DNA of 24,307 nucleotides, taken from the NCBI GenBank assembly GCA_012027055.1, contig VEPF01000051.1, positions 1-24,307 of the forward strand, read 5' to 3'. This DNA comes from Gemmatimonadota bacterium (GTDB lineage Bacteria > Gemmatimonadota > Gemmatimonadetes > Longimicrobiales > RSA9). Under the pieces are notes generated by a model. That model saw only the letters and a program-made list of their open reading frames with translations. It did not search any database and was not told the DNA's origin. The position numbers were made by a program, and so were the translations under genes. Positions 6,012-12,870 of this stretch are shown here, piece after piece; position 1 is the first letter of the stretch; every line of letters starts with the position of its first letter.

Positions 6012-7016
6012 TCAAGGTGAGGGCGGGCTCCGGTCGGCGCCGGGCGGAGCGGTGCCAGGGGGCGGCTCCAGCCAAAATGCGGGATCATCGGGCAGCTCGG
6101 CGGCGCGGAGCGCCGCGAGCCGTTGCCGGTCGCGACGTCGCCGGATGGAAAAGAGCACGAGCACGAAGGCGGTGAAGAAGAGGCCGAGCACCACGCCCTG
6201 GGTGAGGAACAGCAGCCAGCCGTAGCTGGAGCGCACCTGGCGGCGCCAGAGGCGCTCGAACTGCGGCGAGCTGAGGTAGTAGGTGCCGCGGAGCGCGGTC
6301 TCGAGGCTGCCGCGCCTGGCCCAGGCGTCCAGGAAGCGCTCGAAGTGCTCCGGCGAGGCGAGGCCATAGAGGTACTGGACGGCGGTGGCGGAGAGCAGGT
6401 AGGCCACGCGTGCGTCCTGGCTCTCGGCCGGCCAGCGGAGCTCGAGGGAATCGAGCGGCGGCGCGCGATTGAACACGAACGCCAGCCGCAGCAGCCAGGC
6501 AGCGTCCGCGTCCAGCTGCCGCGCGCTCCAGACGGCGTAACCCTCGGTGAACCAGCGCGGCACGCGCGCGGCGCCGAGCCGTCGCTGCAGGGCCACGTGG
6601 GCCAGCTCGTGGCGGAGTATGGCCTGCAGCTGGGTGGGCACGCCGCGTCCCCGGCCGTAGCCCGGGAGCACGATCACGCCGGCATCCGGGAACGCCACGC
6701 CCGCGCCCCAGTCAGGTGCGCGACCGCGGGTCAGCTCCTGGAAGCGCCGCTCATCCGGGGTGACGAAGACGACGATCGGCCGGCCGCCTTCGAGCACGTT
6801 CCGCGGCATCCCGGGCAGCGGCGTAAGCAGCGCGCTTCCGCTCGCGAGGGCGGCGGCGAGGGCGCGGGTTCCGGGCCAGTAGTCGAAGCGTACGTTGTGC
6901 GCCTGCAGCGCCCCGGTCTGGGGGGCGGCCGGAGTTGCCACGAGCAGAGCTGCGGGGAAGAGCCAAGTGCCAGGCGCCAAGCGCCAATACCTTCCAACCC
7001 TCTTGGCGCTTGGCAC
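6012..7016 (-). CDS. Exported, membrane-anchored gluzincin metallopeptidase (peptidase MA-like)
   Basis: The protein contains HELAH (136-140) followed by RWFTEGYAVW with Glu158, the HExxH...E zinc arrangement of gluzincins of the peptidase MA type. The N-terminus has a signal peptide (basic n-region, LFPAALLVATPAAP). Near the C-terminus one membrane helix (about 270-292) is followed by a basic RRRR stop-transfer segment and a Pro-rich cytoplasmic tail, so the zinc domain should face the periplasm or exterior. I chose GTG at 7016 because AAGGA stands 4 bases upstream; ATG 7049 and TTG 6980 are possible. The start region lies inside an inverted repeat (6963-7020), which makes the exact N-terminus uncertain. 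It follows the PATAN-TPR gene closely and may be its last partner in the operon. The substrate is unknown. Confidence 0.75.
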   Translation of the reverse strand: MPSAKRVGRYWRLAPGTWLFPAALLVATPAAPQTGALQAHNVRFDYWPGTRALAAALASGSALLTPLPGMPRNVLEGGRPIVVFVTPDERRFQELTRGRAPDWGAGVAFPDAGVIVLPGYGRGRGVPTQLQAILRHELAHVALQRRLGAARVPRWFTEGYAVWSARQLDADAAWLLRLAFVFNRAPPLDSLELRWPAESQDARVAYLLSATAVQYLYGLASPEHFERFLDAWARRGSLETALRGTYYLSSPQFERLWRRQVRSSYGWLLFLTQGVVLGLFFTAFVLVLFSIRRRRDRQRLAALRAAELPDDPAFWLEPPPGTAPPGADRSPPSP

Positions 7017-7020
7017 TTGG
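6963..7020. repeat. Imperfect inverted repeat of a CCAAGTGCC-type unit
   Basis: The left arm (6963-6987) is the complement of the right arm (7003-7020) except for a 7-base insertion in the left arm. The arms are built from short reiterated CCAAGYGCC-like units, and a nearby 7021-7027 piece (TCCTTGG) continues the pattern. The element occupies the junction between two minus-strand genes and runs into the first codons of the peptidase. It looks like a repetitive extragenic element rather than a terminator. Confidence 0.55.
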
Positions 7021-7058
7021 TCCTTGGCCCTTATGCAACGCCCCCCCATCGCGCGCCG

Positions 7059-8669
7059 CTAGTTATGCCCGGCGAGCTCGAGGTTCGCGCGCACCAGCTC
7101 GTGGTCCGGGTCGAGGCGCAGGGCCCGCTCCCAGTGCTCGCGCGCGGTGCGCGAGTCGCCGCGCCGGAAGTGGATGTTGCCGAGCCGGGCGTGCACATCG
7201 GCGCTGAAGTCAGGGGCGAGCTCGAGCACCCGCAGGTAGCAGCGCAGTGCCTCCTCGTGCGCGCCGCGCTGATAGGCGGCATCGCCCTGGGCCTTGTGTG
7301 CCTGGGGCAGAAGCGGGTCCTGCTCGAGCGCCCGTCGGTACAGCAGCTCGGCGGCGTCCGGCTGTTCGCGATACTCGGCCAGCGTACCGGCGAGCAGCAG
7401 CAGCGGCGCGGATGACTCGTGGAGCGCGAGTCCTTCCTCGAGCAGCGAGTCGGCGCCGCGCGCGTCGCCGCGCAGGGCGGCGACCAGGGCGGCGTTGTAG
7501 TAGTACTCGGCGCCGGGCCGGGCCGGGCCGAGGCGCTGGCGGTACTCGTCGAGCGCGGCCGCGGCGGGCGCGAGATCCCGGCTACCGAGCAGGATCAGGC
7601 CCCGCAGCAGCGCGGTCCGCGGCTCGCCGGGGCGCAGCGCTTCCGCCTCATCGAGCACCAGCAGCGCGTCCGGCGAGCGATCCAGGGCGCGGAGCGCGAC
7701 TGCCAGGTTGATGTAGGCGGGGAAGCTCGGGCCGCACTCCTCGAGCAGCGCCTTCAGCTGACGCACGGACTCGCGCAGCCGGCCTTCCTGGAGCGCGATC
7801 AGCGCCAGGTGGAAGCGGGCCGGCAGGTCGGCTGGCTCCAACTCCAGCACGCGCGCGAACTCGCGGGTGGCATCCGCGAACATGCCGGTCCGGAAGAAGG
7901 CGACGCCCAGGTTCCGGCGTTCATCGGCTTCCGCCGCGCTGGGCCGGGCCGGCTCCTGTGCGCGGCGCCCCAGGCGGTGTGCGAAGCCGGCCTGGATCAG
8001 CCCGAACAGGGCCTTGCCGACGGCGAACTCGCTGAGCGCGGTCTCCTCTACCACCTGGGCCACCGTACGGGTGCCATCGAAGCGTGGAGCCACGGTCTGC
8101 TGCTCGGGCGCAAGCTGCACGCCCGCGGCTTCCAGGCGGGCGTGCTCGACCTCGAAGAGCAGGTCGAGGGATGGGATCTTCTGCTCGATCAGGCTCCACT
8201 CATCCACGCGGCGCGCGGCCTCGAGCATCAGGCTCTCGGGATTGATGGAGACCAGGATGTCGTTGTCCGGACGCTCGTCCACCTCGAAGTGGAAGTTGCC
8301 GCGGGACCAGGTGAAGAGCTGGTAGATGGCCTCCTCGATCTGGAGCCGCACGTATTTCACGAGCTGGCCGCGATCGATACGCTGCTGCTCGCCCAGCAGC
8401 TCGCCGAAGCGCCGGTGGGGCTGGCGCTGCTGCTCCGCCAGGGCCTGCTCGACCTGCTCGGAAGTGACCAGGCCATCGCGCACCAGCAGGTGCCCCAGCC
8501 GGTCGCGCTGGTTGACGATGCGCGCGTGGACGATGCGGCCGCGCTCGAAGAAGATGTGGCCCAGCCGCGAGCCGTCCGCGACCGCCAGCCGGCCGGTCTT
8601 GAATCCGAGCGCGAGCAGCTGGCAGACATCGGCCAGGCTGGCTTCCTTGAGGCTGCCCTTGATCGCCAT
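7059..8669 (-). CDS. PATAN/DUF4388 protein with winged-helix-like segment and TPR array
   Basis: Residues 1 to about 130 form a PATAN (DUF4388) domain: MAIKGSLKEASLADVCQLL start, FKTGRL, IFFERGRIVHA, the repeated helical LGHLLVRDGL and FGELLGEQQRI units, and the closing YQLFTWSRGNFHFE. Residues about 194-236 resemble a small winged-helix unit (FDGTRTVAQVVEETALSEF...GLIQAGF). From about 253 to 536 there are seven to eight TPR repeats, for example ALLYRRALEQDPLLPQAHKAQGD-type and the last NIHFRRGDSRTAREHWERAL. PATAN domains are protein-interaction modules first noted in PatA-type response regulators; TPRs bind proteins. No signal peptide, so cytosolic. GAGGAATTGC precedes the ATG. It lies 48 bases after the AAA+ gene and has a paralogue in the same unit (12867-13997). 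Confidence 0.85.
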   Translation of the reverse strand: MAIKGSLKEASLADVCQLLALGFKTGRLAVADGSRLGHIFFERGRIVHARIVNQRDRLGHLLVRDGLVTSEQVEQALAEQQRQPHRRFGELLGEQQRIDRGQLVKYVRLQIEEAIYQLFTWSRGNFHFEVDERPDNDILVSINPESLMLEAARRVDEWSLIEQKIPSLDLLFEVEHARLEAAGVQLAPEQQTVAPRFDGTRTVAQVVEETALSEFAVGKALFGLIQAGFAHRLGRRAQEPARPSAAEADERRNLGVAFFRTGMFADATREFARVLELEPADLPARFHLALIALQEGRLRESVRQLKALLEECGPSFPAYINLAVALRALDRSPDALLVLDEAEALRPGEPRTALLRGLILLGSRDLAPAAAALDEYRQRLGPARPGAEYYYNAALVAALRGDARGADSLLEEGLALHESSAPLLLLAGTLAEYREQPDAAELLYRRALEQDPLLPQAHKAQGDAAYQRGAHEEALRCYLRVLELAPDFSADVHARLGNIHFRRGDSRTAREHWERALRLDPDHELVRANLELAGHN

Positions 8670-8717
8670 GCAATTCCTCGCGGGTACCGCGGCTCCGGCC
8701 GCGCCCGCCTTTCGTCT

Positions 8718-10445
8718 TCAGTCCAGGTTCGGCAGCAGCGTGTCCTGCAGATACGGCCAGCGCCAGAGCACCGTGTCCGCGCCGAGCAGGCGCTCGCGCT
8801 GCGCGTCGGAGAGCGCGGCAGGCGCGGGGCTCGCGGCCACCGGCTCGCCCTCGCCAAGCGGGACCAGTTCCACGACCAGGCCGCTCTCCAGGCGCGAACG
8901 CAGCCGGGGCTCCAGCCCGAGCAGCTCGCGGGGCGGGCACGCGGCGCTGAACACCAGCTGCCCGCCGCTGCGGCGCACATCGTCGTAGAGGTGGAAGAGC
9001 TCCTGCTGGGCGCGCTCGGTATCGACCAGCGCATCCACGTCATCGATCACCAGCACGCGCGCCCGCCGGTAGCGGGCGCGCCAGCTGTCCACCTGGTTGC
9101 GCGCGAGCGCGTCGATCAGCTCCGCGGCGAAGCTCTCCCCCGAGCCGACCGCGAGCGGCAGGTCGGGCCGCTCCTGCGCGATGGCCCCGGCGAGCGCGAC
9201 CAGCAGCGCAGTCTTGCCCGCGCCGGCCGGGCCGTGCACGTAGAACGGGTTGTAGCGCTCGCCCGGCTCCAGGGCCACCGCGCGCGCCGCGCGGACGGGC
9301 AGCAGGTCGGGGCTGAGCGCCAGCTCCGCGAACGTGGGTCCGGCGGGCGGTTCGGGCAGCGGCGCCATGCGCTCGCGCACTTGCCCCAGCAGGTTCTCGG
9401 CTTCCGCCACCCGGTCGGGGTGGTGCAGCAGGTCGGCGCGTGCCAGCTCGGGCGCGTGGGCATCGAGCTCCTGCACGGCCGCAGCGATCTCCTGCAGACG
9501 CGTCACGTCCTGCTCGAAGCCGGCGAGCAGCGCTTCGGCCGCGGCGTGGTCGAGCTCCACGCCGAGCGCACCCTCCAGGCGAGTGGTACGGAAGCCCATG
9601 GACTGCCAGCGCTCGATGGCTTCACCCAGCAGCCGCTCGGGTGCGGCCTCGGCCGGCGCTTCCTCGAGCACGCCCGCGATCTCACTCAGGAACGCCTCGA
9701 ACTCGTCCCGACTGACGGCCGGCCGCTCCCCCAGCCCGAGCAGGGCCGCCACCTCCTGCGCGCCCACCGCCCGCCGCTCCAGTTCCTGCACCGCCACCAC
9801 GCGGTTGAGCGCGCCCTGCAGCTCGCGCACGTTCGCCACCGGCACGCGCGCCAGCGCCTGGGCCACGCCCGCGCCCAGCGCCAGCCCGCGATCCTCCGCT
9901 TTGCGGGTCACGATCGCCACGCGCGTCTCGTAGTCGGGAGTCCCCAGGTCGGCGATGAGGCCGCCGGAGAAGCGCGAGAGTAGCCGCTCGTCCAGCCCGT
10001 CGATCTCGGCCGGCGGGCGATCGCTGGCGAGCACCACCTGCCCGCCCCGCGCGAGCAGCCCGTCCCAGGCGCGGAGCAGCTGCTCCTGCGCCGCCCGCCG
10101 GCCCGCCAGGAACTGCACGTCATCGAGCAGCAGCACGGCCACGTCCCGGAGCTGCTGCCGGAAGGCGTCGCGCGAGCCGCCCTCGATGGCGTTCAGCACC
10201 TCGTCCATCAGGTGCTCGAGCGTGTCGTACATCACCTGCAGCTGCGGGTGCAGGCGGCGGATGTGCGCGCCGATGGCGGAGAGCAGGTGCGTCTTGCCGA
10301 GACCCGAGGCGCTATAGATGAAGAGCGGGTTGTAGGCCGTGCCGGGCGTCTCGGCCACCCGCCGGCCGGCCGCGGCCGCCAGCCGGTTGGCGGAGCCTAC
10401 GATGAAGCCGTCGAAGGTGTAGCGCGGGTCCAGGTCGAGCGGCAT
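8718..10445 (-). CDS. Tandem DnaA-type AAA+ ATPase without DNA-binding domain
   Basis: Module 1 (about 8-235) looks like the ATPase of DnaA/Hda: the lead-in YTFDGFIVGSANRLA, Walker A SASGLGKTH (45-53), Walker B VLLLDDVQFL (104-113), sensor 1 VVLASDRPP, the box VII Arg in SRF (R158) and sensor 2 VRELQGALNRV (R207). A helical linker (about 250-365) follows. Module 2 (about 370-535) has Walker A GPAGAGKT (405-412), Walker B VLVIDDVDAL and a box VII-like RSRLESGL, but ends without a recognisable lid or sensor 2. The C-terminus is a short WRWPYLQDTLLP tail. The DnaA domain IV helix-turn-helix is absent, so this is not a replication initiator. Two active-looking ATP sites suggest a dimeric or filament-forming switch. 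It starts 13 bases after the MglA-like GTPase gene, with GAGGAG upstream. Role in the GTPase system is inferred from context. Confidence 0.85.
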   Translation of the reverse strand: MPLDLDPRYTFDGFIVGSANRLAAAAGRRVAETPGTAYNPLFIYSASGLGKTHLLSAIGAHIRRLHPQLQVMYDTLEHLMDEVLNAIEGGSRDAFRQQLRDVAVLLLDDVQFLAGRRAAQEQLLRAWDGLLARGGQVVLASDRPPAEIDGLDERLLSRFSGGLIADLGTPDYETRVAIVTRKAEDRGLALGAGVAQALARVPVANVRELQGALNRVVAVQELERRAVGAQEVAALLGLGERPAVSRDEFEAFLSEIAGVLEEAPAEAAPERLLGEAIERWQSMGFRTTRLEGALGVELDHAAAEALLAGFEQDVTRLQEIAAAVQELDAHAPELARADLLHHPDRVAEAENLLGQVRERMAPLPEPPAGPTFAELALSPDLLPVRAARAVALEPGERYNPFYVHGPAGAGKTALLVALAGAIAQERPDLPLAVGSGESFAAELIDALARNQVDSWRARYRRARVLVIDDVDALVDTERAQQELFHLYDDVRRSGGQLVFSAACPPRELLGLEPRLRSRLESGLVVELVPLGEGEPVAASPAPAALSDAQRERLLGADTVLWRWPYLQDTLLPNLD

Positions 10446-10458
10446 TACGTTCGTCTCC

Positions 10459-11067
10459 TCACTGCGCCGGTACCGGCTGGCCGAAACGCCGCGACAGGCT
10501 CTGCAGCACCAGCTGGCTCGCGGATTTCAGGGTCGGGAACACGCCCTGCCCCGCCACGGCCGCCGCGGCGAACGCGGGCGCACCCCGGAAATTGAGCAGG
10601 TCATCGAGCTCATCGACGGACACCACGCCTGGCAGGTCGCGCTTGTTGTACTGCAGCACCAGCGGCAGGTCCAGCACGTCGATGTTCTCCTCGAGCAGGT
10701 TCTCGTGCAGGTTGCGCAGGCTTTCGATGTTGTCTTCGTAGCGCTCGCGCTGCGAGTCCGCCACGAACACCACGCCATCGGCGCCGCGCAGCACCAGCTT
10801 GCGGGTGGCGTTGTAGTAGACCTGGCCGGGCACCGTGTAGATCTGCATGCGGGTGCGGAAGCCGGAGATGCTGCCCAGGTCGAGCGGCAGGAAATCGAAG
10901 AACAAGGTGCGATCCGTCTCGGTGGCCAGCGAGACCATCGGCCCTTTCCGCTCGTCCGGGACGAAGGCATGGATGTACTGCAGGTTGCACGTCTTGCCGG
11001 AGCGGCCCGGCCCATAGTAGACGATCTTGCAGGTGATCTCGCGGTTGGCGTAGTTGACCAGGGACAT
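10459..11067 (-). CDS. mglA: MglA-type Ras-like small GTPase
   Basis: The 202-residue product aligns by eye with MglA without gaps through the key motifs. It has P-loop GPGRSGKT (19-26), switch I with Arg53 and Thr54, the strand-shifted DFLPLDLG, switch II TVPGQ with Gln82, and base-specificity NKRD (141-144). In Myxococcus MglA the P-loop, Arg53 and Gln82 carry nucleotide binding and hydrolysis, so this enzyme should be catalytically competent. MglA-GTP marks the leading cell pole and drives motility machinery; MglB-type roadblock dimers act as its GAP. I place the start at ATG 11067 (MSLVNYANREI, the usual MglA start); a GTG at 11076 overlaps the previous stop and is possible. Three roadblock genes lie directly upstream in the same unit. 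The gene name is by homology; its role in this organism is untested. Confidence 0.9.
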   Translation of the reverse strand: MSLVNYANREITCKIVYYGPGRSGKTCNLQYIHAFVPDERKGPMVSLATETDRTLFFDFLPLDLGSISGFRTRMQIYTVPGQVYYNATRKLVLRGADGVVFVADSQRERYEDNIESLRNLHENLLEENIDVLDLPLVLQYNKRDLPGVVSVDELDDLLNFRGAPAFAAAAVAGQGVFPTLKSASQLVLQSLSRRFGQPVPAQ

Positions 11068-11072
11068 GCCCC

Positions 11073-11555
11073 TCACCGCTCCGCGCCGAGGAAGTCGAGG
11101 CCCGCGGCGAGATCCCGCTCGAAGCCGGCCTGCGTGGTGGTCTCGGGTGCGCCGCGGAACTCGGGCAGGGCGCGCACGGTCCGGGCCAGCTGCTGGTGGA
11201 ACAACTGCACGAGGCCGAGCGAGGAATCGGCGTCGAAGATCGCCACCAGAATCAGCTCCGCTTCCGGCGTGGGCACCGGAGCGATGAAGATCTGCCGCTC
11301 GCGGCCAGCATGGTGGAGGTGCTCCCAGTACGGCGCGTCGGTCAGCTCGGCAAGGGCGCGCGAGGCGGCGTGGATGGCCGCGGCCAGCGCCGCGACGTTC
11401 ATCACCTCGTAGCTGCGGGCGAAGCCGTGCTGCCCCAGTACCTGGCCCGCGCCGTTGATGACCAGCGCGATGCGCACGTGCGATTCCCGCACGAAATGCC
11501 GCAGCGGCGGCTTGAGCGCCTCGACGGCCCGGGCCAGCTCGGAGGCGTGCATCAT
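11073..11555 (-). CDS. Roadblock/LC7 domain protein, long form
   Basis: The 160-residue protein has the roadblock alpha/beta pattern: an N-terminal helix (SELARAVEALKPPLRHF), strand pair IALVINGAGQVLGQHG, a long central helix (VMNVAALAAAIHAASRALAEL), strands RQIFIAPV and ELILVAIFD, and a final helix GLVQLFHQQLARTVRAL, plus an acidic tail of about 30 residues. Such proteins dimerise and bind Ras-like GTPases as GAPs or scaffolds; MglB is the bacterial model and has a similar length. Its start overlaps the previous stop as ATGA, and its stop is 5 bases before the GTPase ATG, so coupled synthesis with that GTPase is likely. It is the best MglB candidate by position and length; no residue proves GAP activity. 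Confidence 0.8.
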   Translation of the reverse strand: MMHASELARAVEALKPPLRHFVRESHVRIALVINGAGQVLGQHGFARSYEVMNVAALAAAIHAASRALAELTDAPYWEHLHHAGRERQIFIAPVPTPEAELILVAIFDADSSLGLVQLFHQQLARTVRALPEFRGAPETTTQAGFERDLAAGLDFLGAER

Positions 11556-11899
11556 GCCAGCGCCTCCGCCGCCCGGTTGGCCTCGAGCCGGACCAGGCCG
11601 AGTTGCGCGGCCGGCTCCGCGACCACCACCACCATCAGCTCGCCCGCGCCCACCATGATCACGTGCCCCTCGGCGGTCTCGAGGTGCAGCGTGTGCGCCG
11701 GCCCGAAGCCCGCGCCCGCGGAAGCGGTGTTGCTGCGCCGGTAGAGCGCGGCCGCGAGCGCGGCCACGGCCTGACCGGACACGTCCTCCGCCAGCTCCGC
11801 CGAAACCGGGATCCCGGCTTCGACCTCCACGACCAGCGCGCCGCGCACGCCGCTCACCCGGCTGAGCCGCTCCACCGAAGTGCGATAGGGATCGCTCAT
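11552..11899 (-). CDS. Roadblock/LC7 domain protein, short form
   Basis: The 115-residue product is essentially one roadblock domain: helix SVERLSRVSGV, strand pair GALVVEVEAGIPVSAEL, central helix QAVAALAAALYRRSN, strands TLHLETAEGHVIMVG and LMVVVVAEP, and C-terminal helix LVRLEANRAAEAL. ATG 11899 is chosen because GAGGTG lies 5 bases upstream and because it overlaps the previous stop as ATGA; the longer frame to 12067 is antisense-like Arg/Gly sequence. It ends in another ATGA overlap with the next roadblock gene. Its sequence differs clearly from the other two roadblock domains here, so heterodimers or separate GTPase surfaces are possible (inference). Confidence 0.82.
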   Translation of the reverse strand: MSDPYRTSVERLSRVSGVRGALVVEVEAGIPVSAELAEDVSGQAVAALAAALYRRSNTASAGAGFGPAHTLHLETAEGHVIMVGAGELMVVVVAEPAAQLGLVRLEANRAAEALA

Positions 11900-12870
11900 C
11901 CGTACACCTCCAGGTAGCGCGTAGCCATTTCGCCCGCCTGGGCCGCCGTGCGCAGCACCCACCCGACCGGGGCGGTGCGCTCCGCCGCCAGCAGCACGAT
12001 CGCGCTCCGGCCGACGGGCGCGAGGTGCAGCAGCGCGCCCTCGCACTCGAGCAGCATGCCGTGCCATTCTCCGAGCGCGAGCTGGCCGGCCATCCGGCTC
12101 GCCTCGGCGATCGCCCCGCCCAGGATGGCGCTCAGGGCCTCCGCGCGGTCTCCCACGCCACCGTGGAGCGAACCGGCCAGCACCAGGCCGCGCTCGTCCA
12201 GCAGCAACGCCCCGAACACGGGCCCGACTTCGCTGATGGTGGCGAACAGCCGCGCGGGGTCACCCCCCAGCACCGTCCGGCCATCCGCCTGATGCACGGG
12301 CGCGCTCAGCGCCACGATTTCTTCGGGAAGCCCGGCCAGCGCGGTCGGGGGCGCGCCCGCGACCGCCGTGCCGCCCGCCGGCGCTGGCGGCGGTTCGGGA
12401 GGCATGGCCCACGGGTCGTCGCCGTATTCCAGCGGGCTGGGCGCGGGCTTCTGCAGCTCCTGCCGCGTGCCGAGCAGCCGGAGCGCCTCCTGCACGGCCG
12501 TGTCTCCCGGGCGCAGGATGGCCGCGCGCTCGAGCGTTTCGCGCGCCCGGCTCAGCTGGTCCTGTTCCAGGTAGCAGAAGCCCTGACCCCGCAGCGCCTC
12601 GAAGTGGTTGGGATCCAGCCGCAGCACTGTGGACCATTCCTCGGCCGCGCGACGCCGGTCGCCGCTCTCCAGGTGCAGCAATGCGAGCAGCGAGTGCGCG
12701 TCGGCGTGAGTGGGATAGTGCTCAAGGCCGCGCAGGCACAGCTGCAGCGCGGCGCTGCGGTGTCCCATCCGGCGGTAGGCGCGCGCCAGCGGCAGGAACG
12801 CGAGCGAGGCCGGATCGCGGGCCACCTCCTCGCTCCACCGCCGCAGATCGCTGGCTGCCGGTGCTCTCAT
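11896..12870 (-). CDS. TPR-roadblock fusion protein
   Basis: The first 130 residues contain three to four TPR units (LAFLPLARAYRRMGHRSAAL, ADAHSLLALLHLESGD, FEALRGQGFCYLEQDQ). A Pro/Ala-rich linker (about 140-190) follows, and the last 125 residues are a roadblock domain: FGALLLDERGLVLAG, a central helix ALSAILGGAIAEASRM, MLLECEGALLHLAPV, AIVLLAAE and a final helix. The TPR half should recruit a partner, and the roadblock half could engage the MglA-like GTPase; this fusion is not part of the Myxococcus MglA/MglB pair as I know it. ATGA overlaps join it to the PATAN gene before and the short roadblock gene after. No signal peptide or membrane segment. Confidence 0.82.
   Translation of the reverse strand: MRAPAASDLRRWSEEVARDPASLAFLPLARAYRRMGHRSAALQLCLRGLEHYPTHADAHSLLALLHLESGDRRRAAEEWSTVLRLDPNHFEALRGQGFCYLEQDQLSRARETLERAAILRPGDTAVQEALRLLGTRQELQKPAPSPLEYGDDPWAMPPEPPPAPAGGTAVAGAPPTALAGLPEEIVALSAPVHQADGRTVLGGDPARLFATISEVGPVFGALLLDERGLVLAGSLHGGVGDRAEALSAILGGAIAEASRMAGQLALGEWHGMLLECEGALLHLAPVGRSAIVLLAAERTAPVGWVLRTAAQAGEMATRYLEVYG

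Noticed and set aside
7419..9983. An 854-codon plus-strand open frame opposite the PATAN-TPR and AAA+ genes
   Set aside because: Same antisense effect; the minus-strand products have clear PATAN, TPR and Walker motifs, whereas this frame has none.
8718..10445. Replication initiator DnaA and a nearby oriC
   Set aside because: Domain IV (DNA-binding helix-turn-helix) is missing, a second ATPase module replaces it, no cluster of DnaA boxes was seen, and dnaN or recF are not neighbours.
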